Positions 1-7,759 of a stretch of DNA of 64,000 nt are shown in pieces. The translations under genes and the position numbers were made by a program. The stretch lies in the NCBI RefSeq assembly GCF_041224415.1, contig NZ_JBGFFE010000010.1:1-64000 (forward strand), written 5' to 3'. The stretch is from Clostridium_B lapidicellarium (GTDB lineage Bacteria > Bacillota > Clostridia > Clostridiales > Clostridiaceae). The number at the start of each line of letters is the position of its first letter. The stretch's first letter is position 1. Under the pieces are notes generated by a model. It saw nothing but the letters and a program-made list of their open reading frames with translations. It searched no databases and was not told where the DNA came from.

Positions 1-56
1 TCCCATCATCAATTCATTTTTATCAGTGAGTTTCGCAATTACCTAATATATGCCTT

Positions 57-1091
57 TCATACATTCAAGGCATTATATTTCCTGCAGGACATTGCATCCT
101 CCATTCTGTTTATATCCTTCATAAGTTCCTGAAATACTTTTGGCTTTATGGACTGCTGTCCATCACATTTTGCATTGGCGGGATCATTGTGAACTTCTAT
201 CATAAGTCCATCTGCACCTACGGCTACTGCCGCCTTGGCAAGAGGCTCCACCATCCACCAAATTCCAGCTGCATGGCTTGGATCTACTATTACCGGAAGG
301 TGGCTCAATTTTTTTATAACCGGCACAGCACTTAAATCCAGTGTATTCCTCGTATAGGTCTCAAAAGTCCTTATTCCCCTCTCACAGAGTATTACATTTT
401 CATTTCCACCTGACATTATATATTCAGCAGACATAAGCAATTCCTCAATAGTAGCTGAAATTCCCCTTTTCAATAAAATGGGCTTTTTAGTCTTCCCAAG
501 CTGCCTCAAGAGATCAAAATTCTGCATATTTCTTGCACCAACCTGTATTATATCTACATCTTCCACAAATTTATCTATCAGATCTGTAGACATAATTTCC
601 GTAACAATTGGAAGTCCCGTCTCCTTTCTGGCTATTTTTAAAAGTTCAAGTCCTCTTTCCTTGAGACCTTGAAAACTGTAAGGTGAAGTCCTGGGCTTAA
701 AAGCACCTCCTCTTAAAAATTTGGCTCCGCTTCTCTTCACATCTTTTGCAATGCCTACAATCTGCTCCTCGCTTTCAACGGAACAGGGGCCTGCTATTAC
801 AGCCAATCTGCCTCCTCCTATGGAATTTTCCCCCACTTTCACAACAGTATCATCAGGGTGAAACATCCTGTTGGAAAGCTTATACGGCTGCTGTACTTTT
901 TTTACATCCTCCACAAACTCATCTGCCCTGATCTTGCCTGCGTCAACCCCTGTTGTATCACCTATAAGACCCAGCACACAATATTCCTTCCCCTGTATTA
1001 CATTTACAGATACGTTATTTTCTCTTTCGATTTTTTGCTTCAGCCTCATTATTTCATTCAACGGCGACTTTGGCTTCATAATTACTATCAT
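57..1091 (-). CDS. aroF: 3-deoxy-7-phosphoheptulonate synthase (DAHP synthase, AroF type with N-terminal regulatory domain)
   Basis: Condenses phosphoenolpyruvate and erythrose 4-phosphate, the first step of the shikimate pathway. The 344-residue protein has an N-terminal ferredoxin-like domain (about 1-75), then the barrel with the phosphate-binding stretch IAGPCSVES, then KFLRGGAFKPRTSPYSF, and the late metal-binding motif VIVDPSHAAG. This is the AroG/AroF type of Bacillus and Thermotoga, in which the N-terminal domain carries feedback inhibition by aromatic amino acids. The start at 1091 is chosen because AAGGAGGG lies 9 nt upstream; the frame stays open a further 24 codons through the terminator hairpin, which is not credible coding. 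Expression is probably controlled by the aromatic leader peptide and terminator immediately upstream. Confidence 0.95.
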   Translation of the reverse strand: MIVIMKPKSPLNEIMRLKQKIERENNVSVNVIQGKEYCVLGLIGDTTGVDAGKIRADEFVEDVKKVQQPYKLSNRMFHPDDTVVKVGENSIGGGRLAVIAGPCSVESEEQIVGIAKDVKRSGAKFLRGGAFKPRTSPYSFQGLKERGLELLKIARKETGLPIVTEIMSTDLIDKFVEDVDIIQVGARNMQNFDLLRQLGKTKKPILLKRGISATIEELLMSAEYIMSGGNENVILCERGIRTFETYTRNTLDLSAVPVIKKLSHLPVIVDPSHAAGIWWMVEPLAKAAVAVGADGLMIEVHNDPANAKCDGQQSIKPKVFQELMKDINRMEDAMSCRKYNALNV

Positions 1092-1112
1092 ATATAAAAT
1101 CCCTCCTTGAAA

Positions 1113-1143
1113 TAAAAAAGCAAGGCTCCTTAATGAGCCTTGC
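1113..1143 (-). terminator. Intrinsic terminator in the aroF leader (attenuator)
   Basis: A perfect 9-bp stem (GCAAGGCTC / GAGCCTTGC) with a 6-nt loop is followed on the minus strand by a run of six T. It lies between the aromatic-rich leader peptide and the aroF ribosome binding site, so it can only act on the aroF transcript. I could not identify a clear competing antiterminator stem by eye. Confidence 0.85.
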
Positions 1144-1221
1144 CTAAAATTAACCAATTGCATTTTATTCTAGCATGAAGTATGTAAAACTTCCATCACC
1201 ACATACAACTATATCCACTCA

Positions 1222-1350
1222 TTAGGAAAGATCTAAATATTTTTGAAAGCAAAAATAACCAGCGCTAAAATAAAAATAGCCCCAGCTAAAGGTAAAGTAA
1301 AAGTAATTTTTATTTTCTGCTTTCATTTCTTTCCCAATGACATCTTTCAT
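1222..1350 (-). CDS. Aromatic-amino-acid-rich leader peptide of aroF (attenuation peptide)
   Basis: A 42-codon frame starts at ATG 1350 with GGAGGT about 11 nt upstream and stops at TAA 1222. Fourteen residues are aromatic (seven Phe, six Tyr, one Trp), and 13 of these fall within residues 16-35, around NYFYFTFSWGYFYF. It is followed after about 80 nt by an intrinsic terminator and then by aroF. This is the classic layout of ribosome-stalling attenuation: scarcity of charged tRNA-Phe or tRNA-Tyr would stall the ribosome and let transcription into DAHP synthase. A small membrane protein is a less likely reading, because AT-rich DNA favours Phe and Tyr codons. Confidence 0.75.
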   Translation of the reverse strand: MKDVIGKEMKAENKNYFYFTFSWGYFYFSAGYFCFQKYLDLS

Positions 1351-1402
1351 TTCAACTTTACCTCCACATAAAATAAATTATAATCTAAATCTATTGTTTC
1401 TA

Positions 1403-1430
1403 ATTATAGCAGGTTCTCTCTTTATGTCAA
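1403..1430 (-). promoter_or_regulatory. Sigma-A-type promoter of the aroF leader
   Basis: On the minus strand TTGACA (1430-1425) is separated by 16 nt from TATAAT (1408-1403), a full match to both consensus hexamers. Transcription would begin near 1396, giving a leader of about 300 nt before aroF. Confidence 0.85.
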
Positions 1431-1569
1431 CAAGGAATTTTAAATTTATGGAATTATATGGAATTATGCCGAAATATATAGTATAATTAACCTAAATTAT
1501 TTCCAATTCTCTACGATAATATATTGATTTGAAATTTCAGGTTAATCTATAACCTCAGGAGGACACAGT

Positions 1570-2775
1570 ATGAACAGGTACAAGAAACTAGTCTTTGCTT
1601 TTTTTGTCTCTGCAGCTCTTATGAACAGTAGAAATATGATAAATACCGTACACGCAGATAGTATTTTACCAAATATTCAAAGCAGTGCCTACACTGCAGT
1701 TGGAAACATATTTGCCAAATGCGGATACAGGGGACAGTGCACTTGGTTTACATACGGTAGAGTTCTTGAAAAGCTCGGAATTGCACTACCTTCAGAATTC
1801 TACGGAAATGCAGTGGAATGGTGGTATGCCAATGCAAGAGACAATGTATACCCCTACGGTTATGAGCCCAGGGCAAATTCTATAGTAGTGTGGGGCGGCG
1901 GACCTATCGGCTACGGACATGTAGGTTTCGTAGAAAAAGTAGAAGGCGATACCGTATATTTTAATGAAGGTAATTTCAGCATAAGAGGAAATTACGATGG
2001 AAACGTGAAAACCCTTTCAAAAGAGGCCATAAAAAACCGCGGCAATTTATATCTAAAGGGGTACATATACGTTGGAAATGGGAGACAGTCAGTCCCTGCT
2101 TCTTCCCCGGGCAGCGGCCCTGATGAAGATACAGATACCCACAAAACTGGATTTGTAAATATTTCCAGTAATAATTCCTGTTTGAACATAAGAAATGGTG
2201 CAGGTACATCTTTTGGAATACTGGGGAGTCTAAAAAAAGGACAATCTATTGAAATAGTCGGTTCCGTCGGAAGCTGGTATAAGATAAAGTTGAATTCATC
2301 ATATGGTTATGTAGCTTCCACCTACATAAGTACAGATGAAAACAGCAGTACTCCAACCTCCAACTCGAAAACGGGTTATATCAAACTTCAAAACAGCTCT
2401 TCCTATTTGAATTTAAGATCAGCACCCCAAGGCCCCATAATAGGATCCCTGTCAAACGGAACACAGGTAACCGTTCTGGGAAGTTCAGGAAGCTGGTGCA
2501 AGATCACTGCAGGAAATAAAACCGGTTATATCTATTCCAGCTATATGAGCTTTTCACAGCCAGCACCTGTACCGGCAAATTCCAAAACCGGTACTGTAAT
2601 TTTGAAAAATAGATCTTCTGTATTGAATTTAAGAAATAATCCATGGACAGGGCGTGTACTCGCAGCTCTTCCCTATGGGAGTAAAGTTACGATTTTAAGT
2701 ACTGACGGGCGCTGGTACAAAGTACAGGCTGGATCTGTAACAGGTTATGTACATTCTGACTATATAAGGGTGTAA
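1570..2775 (+). CDS. Secreted CHAP-domain peptidoglycan hydrolase with three SH3 repeats
   Basis: Predicted secreted cell-wall amidase or endopeptidase of 401 residues. Residues 1-29 form a signal peptide ending VHA before Asp30. The CHAP domain (about 48-165) carries the catalytic Cys57 in GQCTWF and His117 in YGHVGFVE. Three bacterial SH3 domains follow (about 195-255, 265-325 and 338-401), each with the LNLR or LNIRNG start and the SGSWYKI-type core, and are expected to bind peptidoglycan. The ATG at 1570 follows AGGAGGACACAGT. It stands alone, facing away from aroF. The substrate bond cannot be told from sequence. Confidence 0.9.
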   Translation: MNRYKKLVFAFFVSAALMNSRNMINTVHADSILPNIQSSAYTAVGNIFAKCGYRGQCTWFTYGRVLEKLGIALPSEFYGNAVEWWYANARDNVYPYGYEPRANSIVVWGGGPIGYGHVGFVEKVEGDTVYFNEGNFSIRGNYDGNVKTLSKEAIKNRGNLYLKGYIYVGNGRQSVPASSPGSGPDEDTDTHKTGFVNISSNNSCLNIRNGAGTSFGILGSLKKGQSIEIVGSVGSWYKIKLNSSYGYVASTYISTDENSSTPTSNSKTGYIKLQNSSSYLNLRSAPQGPIIGSLSNGTQVTVLGSSGSWCKITAGNKTGYIYSSYMSFSQPAPVPANSKTGTVILKNRSSVLNLRNNPWTGRVLAALPYGSKVTILSTDGRWYKVQAGSVTGYVHSDYIRV

Positions 2776-2787
2776 AATTCAAATATC

Positions 2788-2822
2788 AAAAAAGCCAGCC
2801 TGGAAAATACAGACTGGCTTAG
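2788..2822 (-). terminator. Intrinsic terminator between convergent genes
   Basis: AAGCCAG and CTGGCTT form a stem around 2794-2820; on the minus strand it is followed by a T run (TTTTTT). It lies just past the stop of the minus-strand gene 2828-3163 and also past the CHAP gene, so it may serve both. Confidence 0.7.
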
Positions 2823-2827
2823 ACTAG

Positions 2828-3163
2828 TTAGTATTGAATACCTTTAATATCCTCCAAATTTTTCACTTCCAGATTGTCTATTAATTCATAAGGTGAATTC
2901 TGACCCAACAAACTGGAAACATTGCAGAACCATTCAAGTGGTTTAATATACTTTACATCTCTGGATACCAAAAAATAAAAATCCGGATGGGTATTGGATC
3001 TGGTCTTATTACTCATAAATAAATTATGTTTCTGTATACCTGTAAGAAAAGGTTCTATTTTAGACTTAGTTTCATATAAAGTACATTTTATGACAAAAGC
3101 ATCCACTGTTTTATCATAATTCTCAAAATATTTGCAATCCTTCCAGACTGCTATAACTTCCAT
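2828..3163 (-). CDS. Hypothetical protein, 111 aa
   Basis: A 111-residue soluble protein that I do not recognise. It opens MEVIAVWKDCKYFENY, is rich in aromatic and charged residues, has no signal peptide or membrane segment, and holds three cysteines (near 10, 28 and 80). The frame is preceded by AAGGGGG and ends just before a terminator. It lies 29 nt downstream of the SdpI-like gene on the same strand and may be co-transcribed with it. No function can be assigned. Confidence 0.65.
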   Translation of the reverse strand: MEVIAVWKDCKYFENYDKTVDAFVIKCTLYETKSKIEPFLTGIQKHNLFMSNKTRSNTHPDFYFLVSRDVKYIKPLEWFCNVSSLLGQNSPYELIDNLEVKNLEDIKGIQY

Positions 3164-3192
3164 GATTATCCCCCTTTTAAATCACATACTTG

Positions 3193-3567
3193 TCAATCAT
3201 CTGCATTATTTCGTTTCAGATTATTAGTTCTATGAATTCTTTTACCGTTTTCATCAAAGATCTTTTTCATATGTTTCTCTGTAGTAAATACCGTACACAT
3301 CAGAACAGGTATAAAACCTATCAATGGTACTAAATAACCCTTGCCGTGCAGAAAATAATGACCTATTTCGCCTAAAATAAGAAGAATAATTCCTGCCAAC
3401 ACGTACTGATTAGTAGAATATCTGTTTGCTTCATTCCATGTATCCTGATTTTTCATAGAAATATCAGTGCGATATCCATACCATGAATTGATTTTTTTAG
3501 GTCTAACCATTTTGGGTATAACGCCAAAAGCCAAGGTTACCAGGCCAAATACCAGTGAATATATCAT
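3193..3567 (-). CDS. SdpI-family integral membrane protein
   Basis: A 124-residue membrane protein matching the SdpI family, whose founding member protects Bacillus subtilis against the SdpC killing peptide. The family signature is visible after the first membrane segment: INSWYGYRT, then SMKN and TWNEANRYS. About three hydrophobic segments lie at roughly 1-20, 52-72 and 76-95. It is shorter than B. subtilis SdpI (about 207 aa), as many family members are. No sdpC-like toxin gene is adjacent, so an immunity role is not supported by context. Confidence 0.8.
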   Translation of the reverse strand: MIYSLVFGLVTLAFGVIPKMVRPKKINSWYGYRTDISMKNQDTWNEANRYSTNQYVLAGIILLILGEIGHYFLHGKGYLVPLIGFIPVLMCTVFTTEKHMKKIFDENGKRIHRTNNLKRNNADD

Positions 3568-3636
3568 ATACTCAGCTCCCCTTAAAACTTAATATCCATT
3601 ACTTTAATAATAAAACAATTCTTTTAAAAAGCCAAC

Positions 3637-4473
3637 CTATTTCCCATTTAATTTGTCTTTCATATTAGATGTAAGTTTATCCAGCAGCTGAGGTTTATCC
3701 TTTCCATCATCAGGGAAAACCACATAACTGCATTCAAGGTGATATTCACTGTATTTTTCATCCACAGATCTTATTCTATTATATATTTCATTTATCTTAT
3801 TCATGATAAAACGCACTCTTCCCCTCTGACATCGGGGTAATACACCTACCAGTGTAGAAAACCCATATTTTTCAAACAAATCCGGTGTTTTAAAAAGAAC
3901 TCTTAATTTTTCATAGAGAGAGTCCACTAATATCAGATAATTATCTTTTACTTCTATTTTTTCGTCCATTTCCGTAAAATATTTTTTTATCAAGCTGATC
4001 ATTATAATTGAAAGTTTCGTATGTTCAGCTTTAGCTTTCACAATCTGTCTTGTTATATACTGCTGGAAGTTCAAATATATTATTTCACCTTGTTCATCCT
4101 TATTTTTACTGGATTTTATAAGCTTATTAACCCTTTCAATCAGCATTTTATTATTAAAAGGTTTTAATATATATTCTGATGTTCCCTCTTTTATACATTT
4201 TATGAATGCATTTCTCGTATTCATTTTTGTAAGTATCATTATTGGAATATTTAGATTTCTAGCTTTTATCTTTCTAATTACTTCAAAACCATCTTCATTG
4301 CTAAGTCCAACTTCCAATATTATTAAATTTATTTCATCTTTATTGTCATGAAGTTTATTAAAAAAATCAAAAGAAGTGCCTGCCTCATATACGCCAATTC
4401 CCTTTCTCTCCAGAATCTCCTTTACTCTATATCTCATATAAGCCATATCATCCAATACAATAACTTTATCCAT
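3637..4473 (-). CDS. Response regulator with a substituted phosphorylation site and an uncharacterised output domain
   Basis: A CheY-like receiver domain (about 1-120) is followed by a 155-residue output region. Receiver landmarks are Asp8-Asp9, Thr82 and Lys104 (YILKPF), but the phospho-acceptor position in LIILEVGLSNEDGF is Glu54 instead of Asp. The C-terminal part (about 135-278) has the approximate length of a nucleotide-cyclase-like domain (compare GFSTLVGVLPRC and CSYVVFPDDGKDKPQLLDKL) but lacks GGDEF, so it is probably inactive as a cyclase. The start at 4473 is chosen because AGGATG precedes it; two ATGs lie further upstream. It may act as a constitutively on-like or phosphorylation-independent regulator. 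Confidence 0.75.
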   Translation of the reverse strand: MDKVIVLDDMAYMRYRVKEILERKGIGVYEAGTSFDFFNKLHDNKDEINLIILEVGLSNEDGFEVIRKIKARNLNIPIMILTKMNTRNAFIKCIKEGTSEYILKPFNNKMLIERVNKLIKSSKNKDEQGEIIYLNFQQYITRQIVKAKAEHTKLSIIMISLIKKYFTEMDEKIEVKDNYLILVDSLYEKLRVLFKTPDLFEKYGFSTLVGVLPRCQRGRVRFIMNKINEIYNRIRSVDEKYSEYHLECSYVVFPDDGKDKPQLLDKLTSNMKDKLNGK

Positions 4474-4617
4474 AATTATCATCCTATTTTCCATAGTAAT
4501 ATTTTAGACTATTCCTTTCCGCATTTGAAAAATGAAATTTTCAATGTCATATATTTTGTTATCGTCCAATTTAAGACTTACTTTAAAAAAATATACAGTT
4601 GAAAACCATGTTTTTTG

Positions 4618-5361
4618 CTAGGACATCCCACCATCTACAGTTATAATCTGACTTGTCATGTAAGAAGAAGAACCTCCTGCCAAAAAACATACTACTTTTG
4701 CAACTTCATCACTATTTCCAAACTTGCCCATGGGAATTTCTTCTTTTAAAATTTCTCTATCTTCAGCTTTTAAACAGGCATTCATCTGTGTATCTATTAC
4801 ACCTGGCGCTACGGCATTTACTCTGATATTAGAAGGTGCCATCTCCTTTCCAAGAGATCTGGTAAAAATATTTATGGCACCTTTTGTGGCAGAATAAATT
4901 GATTCACAGGAAGCACCGACATTTCCCCACATGGATGAAATATTTATTATAGATCCGCTTTTTCTTGAAATCATATGCTTTAACACACAATGTGTACAAT
5001 TCAACATTCCTTTAAAATTGACATCTATTATGGAATCCCACTGTTTTTGCTGCATATCTACAAACAGACCTATATGACATATACCTGCATTATTTACCAG
5101 TACATCTATTTTGCCCATTTTGCCTATGGCATCTCTCACTATTTTCTCCGCATCCTCATACAAGCTAACGTCGCCCTGAACTACAATTCCAGTAGAACCA
5201 GCTTCTCTTACCATTTCCAGAGTTTTATATGCCCCTTTTTCATCTCTATTATAATTTATTACCACAGCGGCACCACATTTTGCAATATTTACAGCAATAC
5301 TTCTCCCTATACCTCTGGATGCACCAGTAATTACAACAATTTTTCCTCCCAAATCTTCCAT
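4618..5361 (-). CDS. Short-chain dehydrogenase/reductase (3-oxoacyl-ACP reductase FabG-like)
   Basis: A classical SDR of 247 residues. The nucleotide-binding motif TGASRGIG lies near residue 14, NNAG near 90, the catalytic Ser in IINISSMWG near 140 and YSATK (Tyr and Lys) near 155; the C-terminus ends with the family motif ITVDGGMS. It probably uses NADPH, but the substrate is open: it stands alone rather than in a fatty-acid operon, so it may be a ketone or hydroxyacyl reductase. AGGAGGAAATTT lies directly upstream of the start. Confidence 0.88.
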   Translation of the reverse strand: MEDLGGKIVVITGASRGIGRSIAVNIAKCGAAVVINYNRDEKGAYKTLEMVREAGSTGIVVQGDVSLYEDAEKIVRDAIGKMGKIDVLVNNAGICHIGLFVDMQQKQWDSIIDVNFKGMLNCTHCVLKHMISRKSGSIINISSMWGNVGASCESIYSATKGAINIFTRSLGKEMAPSNIRVNAVAPGVIDTQMNACLKAEDREILKEEIPMGKFGNSDEVAKVVCFLAGGSSSYMTSQIITVDGGMS

Positions 5362-5478
5362 ATAAATTTCCTCCTTTTAGAATCAAACCTGCATTACTTC
5401 AAGAAACATTATACATTAACTCTACATAATGGCAAAATAAAATTATAGTAAATTTGCATATTCTGCACATTTATGCTA

Positions 5479-5493
5479 TTATAATTATAATAA
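5479..5493. promoter_or_regulatory. Candidate PerR box upstream of tpx
   Basis: TTATAATTATAATAA matches the PerR consensus TTATAATNATTATAA at all but one defined position. It lies 43 nt before the tpx start, in a stretch that is AT-rich throughout, so chance similarity is possible. Confidence 0.4.
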
Positions 5494-5535
5494 ATAATAA
5501 TTCTCAATTAATATAATTTATTTGGAGGGATATAT

Positions 5536-6030
5536 ATGAATTTAACATTTCAGGGAAAAAGCGTAAGACTCTCTGGCAGTCCTCTTAAAGTTGGCGATGC
5601 TGTGCCAAATTTTACTGTTATAAACAATGCAATGGATACAGTTTCTTTAAAAGACACAAACGGTGTTAGAATATTTTTAACAGTACCTTCTATAGACACA
5701 CCGGTTTGTGATCTGGAGACCAGAACTTTTAACGAAAAAACATCAGAAATTCCAGGCGTGACTGTATATACAGTATCCATGGATCTGCCCTTCGCCCAGA
5801 GCCGCTGGTGTGCAGCTAATGGAATAAAAAATGTAATTACAGTATCGGATTTTAAAGATAGGACATTTGGTAAAAATTTTGGAACATACATGGAGGATTT
5901 AGGTCTGTTGGCCAGAACTGCCTTTGTAGTTAACAGCACAAACAAAATCACCTATGTAGAATATGTACCTGAAGTTACAAATCAGCCAAACTTCGATGCC
6001 ATATTAAATGCCGCTAAAAAAGCAAAATAA
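5536..6030 (+). CDS. tpx: Thiol peroxidase
   Basis: A thioredoxin-dependent peroxiredoxin of 164 residues that reduces hydrogen peroxide and alkyl hydroperoxides. The peroxidatic Cys58 lies in PSIDTPVCDLETRTF and the resolving Cys92 in SRWCAANG, the usual Tpx two-Cys pair. Length and the ending (NFDAILNAAKKAK) are typical. The ATG follows TTGGAGGGATATAT. A PerR-like box lies in the promoter region, which would fit induction by peroxide. The gene is single and closed by a strong terminator. Confidence 0.95.
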   Translation: MNLTFQGKSVRLSGSPLKVGDAVPNFTVINNAMDTVSLKDTNGVRIFLTVPSIDTPVCDLETRTFNEKTSEIPGVTVYTVSMDLPFAQSRWCAANGIKNVITVSDFKDRTFGKNFGTYMEDLGLLARTAFVVNSTNKITYVEYVPEVTNQPNFDAILNAAKKAK

Positions 6031-6050
6031 AGTGAATATACAGTACAAAA

Positions 6051-6086
6051 GATTCCTGGATCCCAAAGGTTCAAGAATCTTTTTTT
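6051..6086 (+). terminator. Intrinsic terminator after tpx
   Basis: AAAGATTC...GAATCTTT forms the stem, followed by a run of T on the plus strand. It sits between tpx and the convergent AEC gene. Confidence 0.8.
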
Positions 6087-6100
6087 TAACTTAATCTGAA

Positions 6101-7045
6101 CTATATAAATATCATGAATATTGGAATAACAACTATACAAGCAAGTGTAGTGATAACAGTCACAATGCTGGCATATTTGTAATCTGCACCATAACCTTTT
6201 GCTACAATACTTGTATTGGTCATTGCAGGCATAATGGATTGGATAATAAATACTTTCCCCATCAGCGGCGGTACATGGATAAAATGAAGCAGCAGCATAA
6301 CCAAAACAGGTGAAAGAGCAAATCGGGCAGCAAGCAAAATCAACAGTTCCCTATCAAATTTCAGTTCGGAAAATTTAACCGAACTCAGTACCAATCCAAT
6401 GAAGATTAAAGCAAAAGGTGTCGTTGGAAATCCCAGATAGTTTAAAGTATCCATTACAAAATTCGGCAGATTTATTTTTAGGATGATTAGCAGAATCCCA
6501 ACCATAAACCCCAGCAATGCAGGTGTTAGGATTTTTTTGGCTGTCGCTTTTGAAAAAAAAGAAACATTCTTGGCTAAATTTCCATCACGACTGATTTCAT
6601 AATTTCCGATTGTCCAAAAATATGTTGTATTAACTATATAATAAATCAATACATAGGGTACACTTTTTTGTCCAAACAATTCCAAGTTAATTGGAAGTCC
6701 AACAAAAAATGTATTAGAGCAAAAAAATATAGATCTAAAGATTCCTTTATGTCTCCTTGGAACTTTGAGCAAATTGCTGATTAAAACAGACAGTATATAC
6801 ATGCTTCCCATGGAGATAAGTGGAACTAAAATTCCACTTATCAGAGAAAAAAACTTACTGCGGTCAAAATTGCCAACTAGATTCCAAATCATATAACAGG
6901 GAAGTGCAATATTCAGCAAATATTTAGTTATCGCACTTCCAAATTTATCATCTATCCACTTTGCACGTGACATAAAATAACCAACCATTATCATTACAAT
7001 GATCGGAATGATGCTTTCTAAAGATGTAAAAAAAGTAAGTAGCAT
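6101..7045 (-). CDS. AEC-family (auxin efflux carrier type) transporter
   Basis: An integral membrane protein of 314 residues with about ten hydrophobic segments split by a central loop, the layout of AEC-family permeases such as malate permease MleP. Family features are the opening IIPIIVMIMVGYFMSRAKW, the repeated proline in an otherwise hydrophobic helix (LNIALPCYMIWNL), and the ending in which IMPAMTNTSIVAKGYGAD precedes the last helix. Substrates of the family are organic acids or amino-acid derivatives; the substrate here cannot be told. It points away from the glycine riboswitch and shares no operon. Confidence 0.85.
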   Translation of the reverse strand: MLLTFFTSLESIIPIIVMIMVGYFMSRAKWIDDKFGSAITKYLLNIALPCYMIWNLVGNFDRSKFFSLISGILVPLISMGSMYILSVLISNLLKVPRRHKGIFRSIFFCSNTFFVGLPINLELFGQKSVPYVLIYYIVNTTYFWTIGNYEISRDGNLAKNVSFFSKATAKKILTPALLGFMVGILLIILKINLPNFVMDTLNYLGFPTTPFALIFIGLVLSSVKFSELKFDRELLILLAARFALSPVLVMLLLHFIHVPPLMGKVFIIQSIMPAMTNTSIVAKGYGADYKYASIVTVITTLACIVVIPIFMIFI

Positions 7046-7214
7046 ATTATAAACTCCAGATTCTCAAAATAATTTTATATTAAAATATCAACGTCTATTT
7101 TACTCTAAATACACACAACATTCAATTTATAATAAAGTTAATCTTAAGGTAAAATTATCACAACATCAATTTGAATTATAATAAAAAACATGTTATAATC
7201 ACTTTAATAATTTA

Positions 7215-7350
7215 ACAGGCTGGATGAAGCTGGCGGAATATATCCATAGACCGTTAGCTGACAAGCCTCTGGAGAGACTCGTAAAGAGCGCCGAAGGGGA
7301 AAACTGTCTACAGTGAAACTCTCAGGTAAAGAGGACAGAGGATTTTATCC
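7215..7350 (+). ncRNA. Glycine riboswitch (gcvT element), single aptamer
   Basis: The glycine aptamer core is unmistakable: GGAGAGACTC near 7271, GCGCCGAAGGGGAAAA near 7288, and AAACTCTCAGGTAAAGAGG near 7316, closed by P1 pairing CCTCTG (7266-7271) with CAGAGG (7336-7341). Only one full aptamer is present. About 50 nt upstream from 7215 (GGCTGGATGAAGCTGGCGG) may form a reduced, ghost-like partner, because its GGATGAA can pair with TTTATCC after the aptamer. A terminator follows at 7398. It controls the ACT/UPF0210 pair. Confidence 0.92.
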
Positions 7351-7397
7351 AAAATAGTAAATTTCTAATTATTTGCTGTTTTAATTCCTTGTTTACC

Positions 7398-7427
7398 AGA
7401 GATTAAATTTAATTTAATCTCTTTTTT
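7398..7427 (+). terminator. Terminator of the glycine riboswitch expression platform
   Basis: A 25-nt perfect palindrome (AGAGATTAAATT, one centre base, then its complement) is followed by six T. It lies between the glycine aptamer and the first gene, as expected for transcriptional control. Confidence 0.85.
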
Positions 7428-7472
7428 GTTTCTTAAATAATTATCAATATTGAAGGGAGATGAATTCAACAG

Positions 7473-7742
7473 ATGAAGGCATTCATAACTGTAATCGGAA
7501 AAGACAAAGTTGGTATTATCTACAAAATAACTTCTGTGTTGTTTGAAAACAATATAAATATTCTAGACATCAATCAAACTCTGATAGAAAATTATTTTAC
7601 CATGATAATGCTGGTAGATTTAAGCAAAATGAAAACAGATTTTACAAGCATAAAAAATATACTTGAAAATAAGGCAAGAGAAATGGGTGTTGATATCAAG
7701 ATTCAAAGAGAAGACATATTTACTTCTATGCAAGAAATCTAA
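7473..7742 (+). CDS. ACT-domain protein (UPF0237 family)
   Basis: A stand-alone ACT domain of 89 residues, opening MKAFITVIGKDKVGIIYKI, the usual start of UPF0237 proteins, with an expected beta-alpha-beta-beta-alpha-beta fold and the NINILDINQT turn. ACT domains bind amino acids; being first behind a glycine riboswitch suggests a glycine or one-carbon sensor, but this is inference. It is paired with a UPF0210 gene 17 nt downstream, an arrangement conserved in many Firmicutes. GAAGGGAGA lies upstream of the start. Confidence 0.9.
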   Translation: MKAFITVIGKDKVGIIYKITSVLFENNINILDINQTLIENYFTMIMLVDLSKMKTDFTSIKNILENKAREMGVDIKIQREDIFTSMQEI

Positions 7743-7759
7743 ACTGGAGTGTGAACAAT

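Noticed and set aside
1..56. Possible start of a further minus-strand gene beyond aroF
   Set aside because: Only short frames with early stops and no ribosome binding site are visible before the window edge.
4990..5448. 152-codon plus-strand frame opposite the short-chain dehydrogenase
   Set aside because: Shadow of a clear SDR gene; codon composition is that of the reverse strand.
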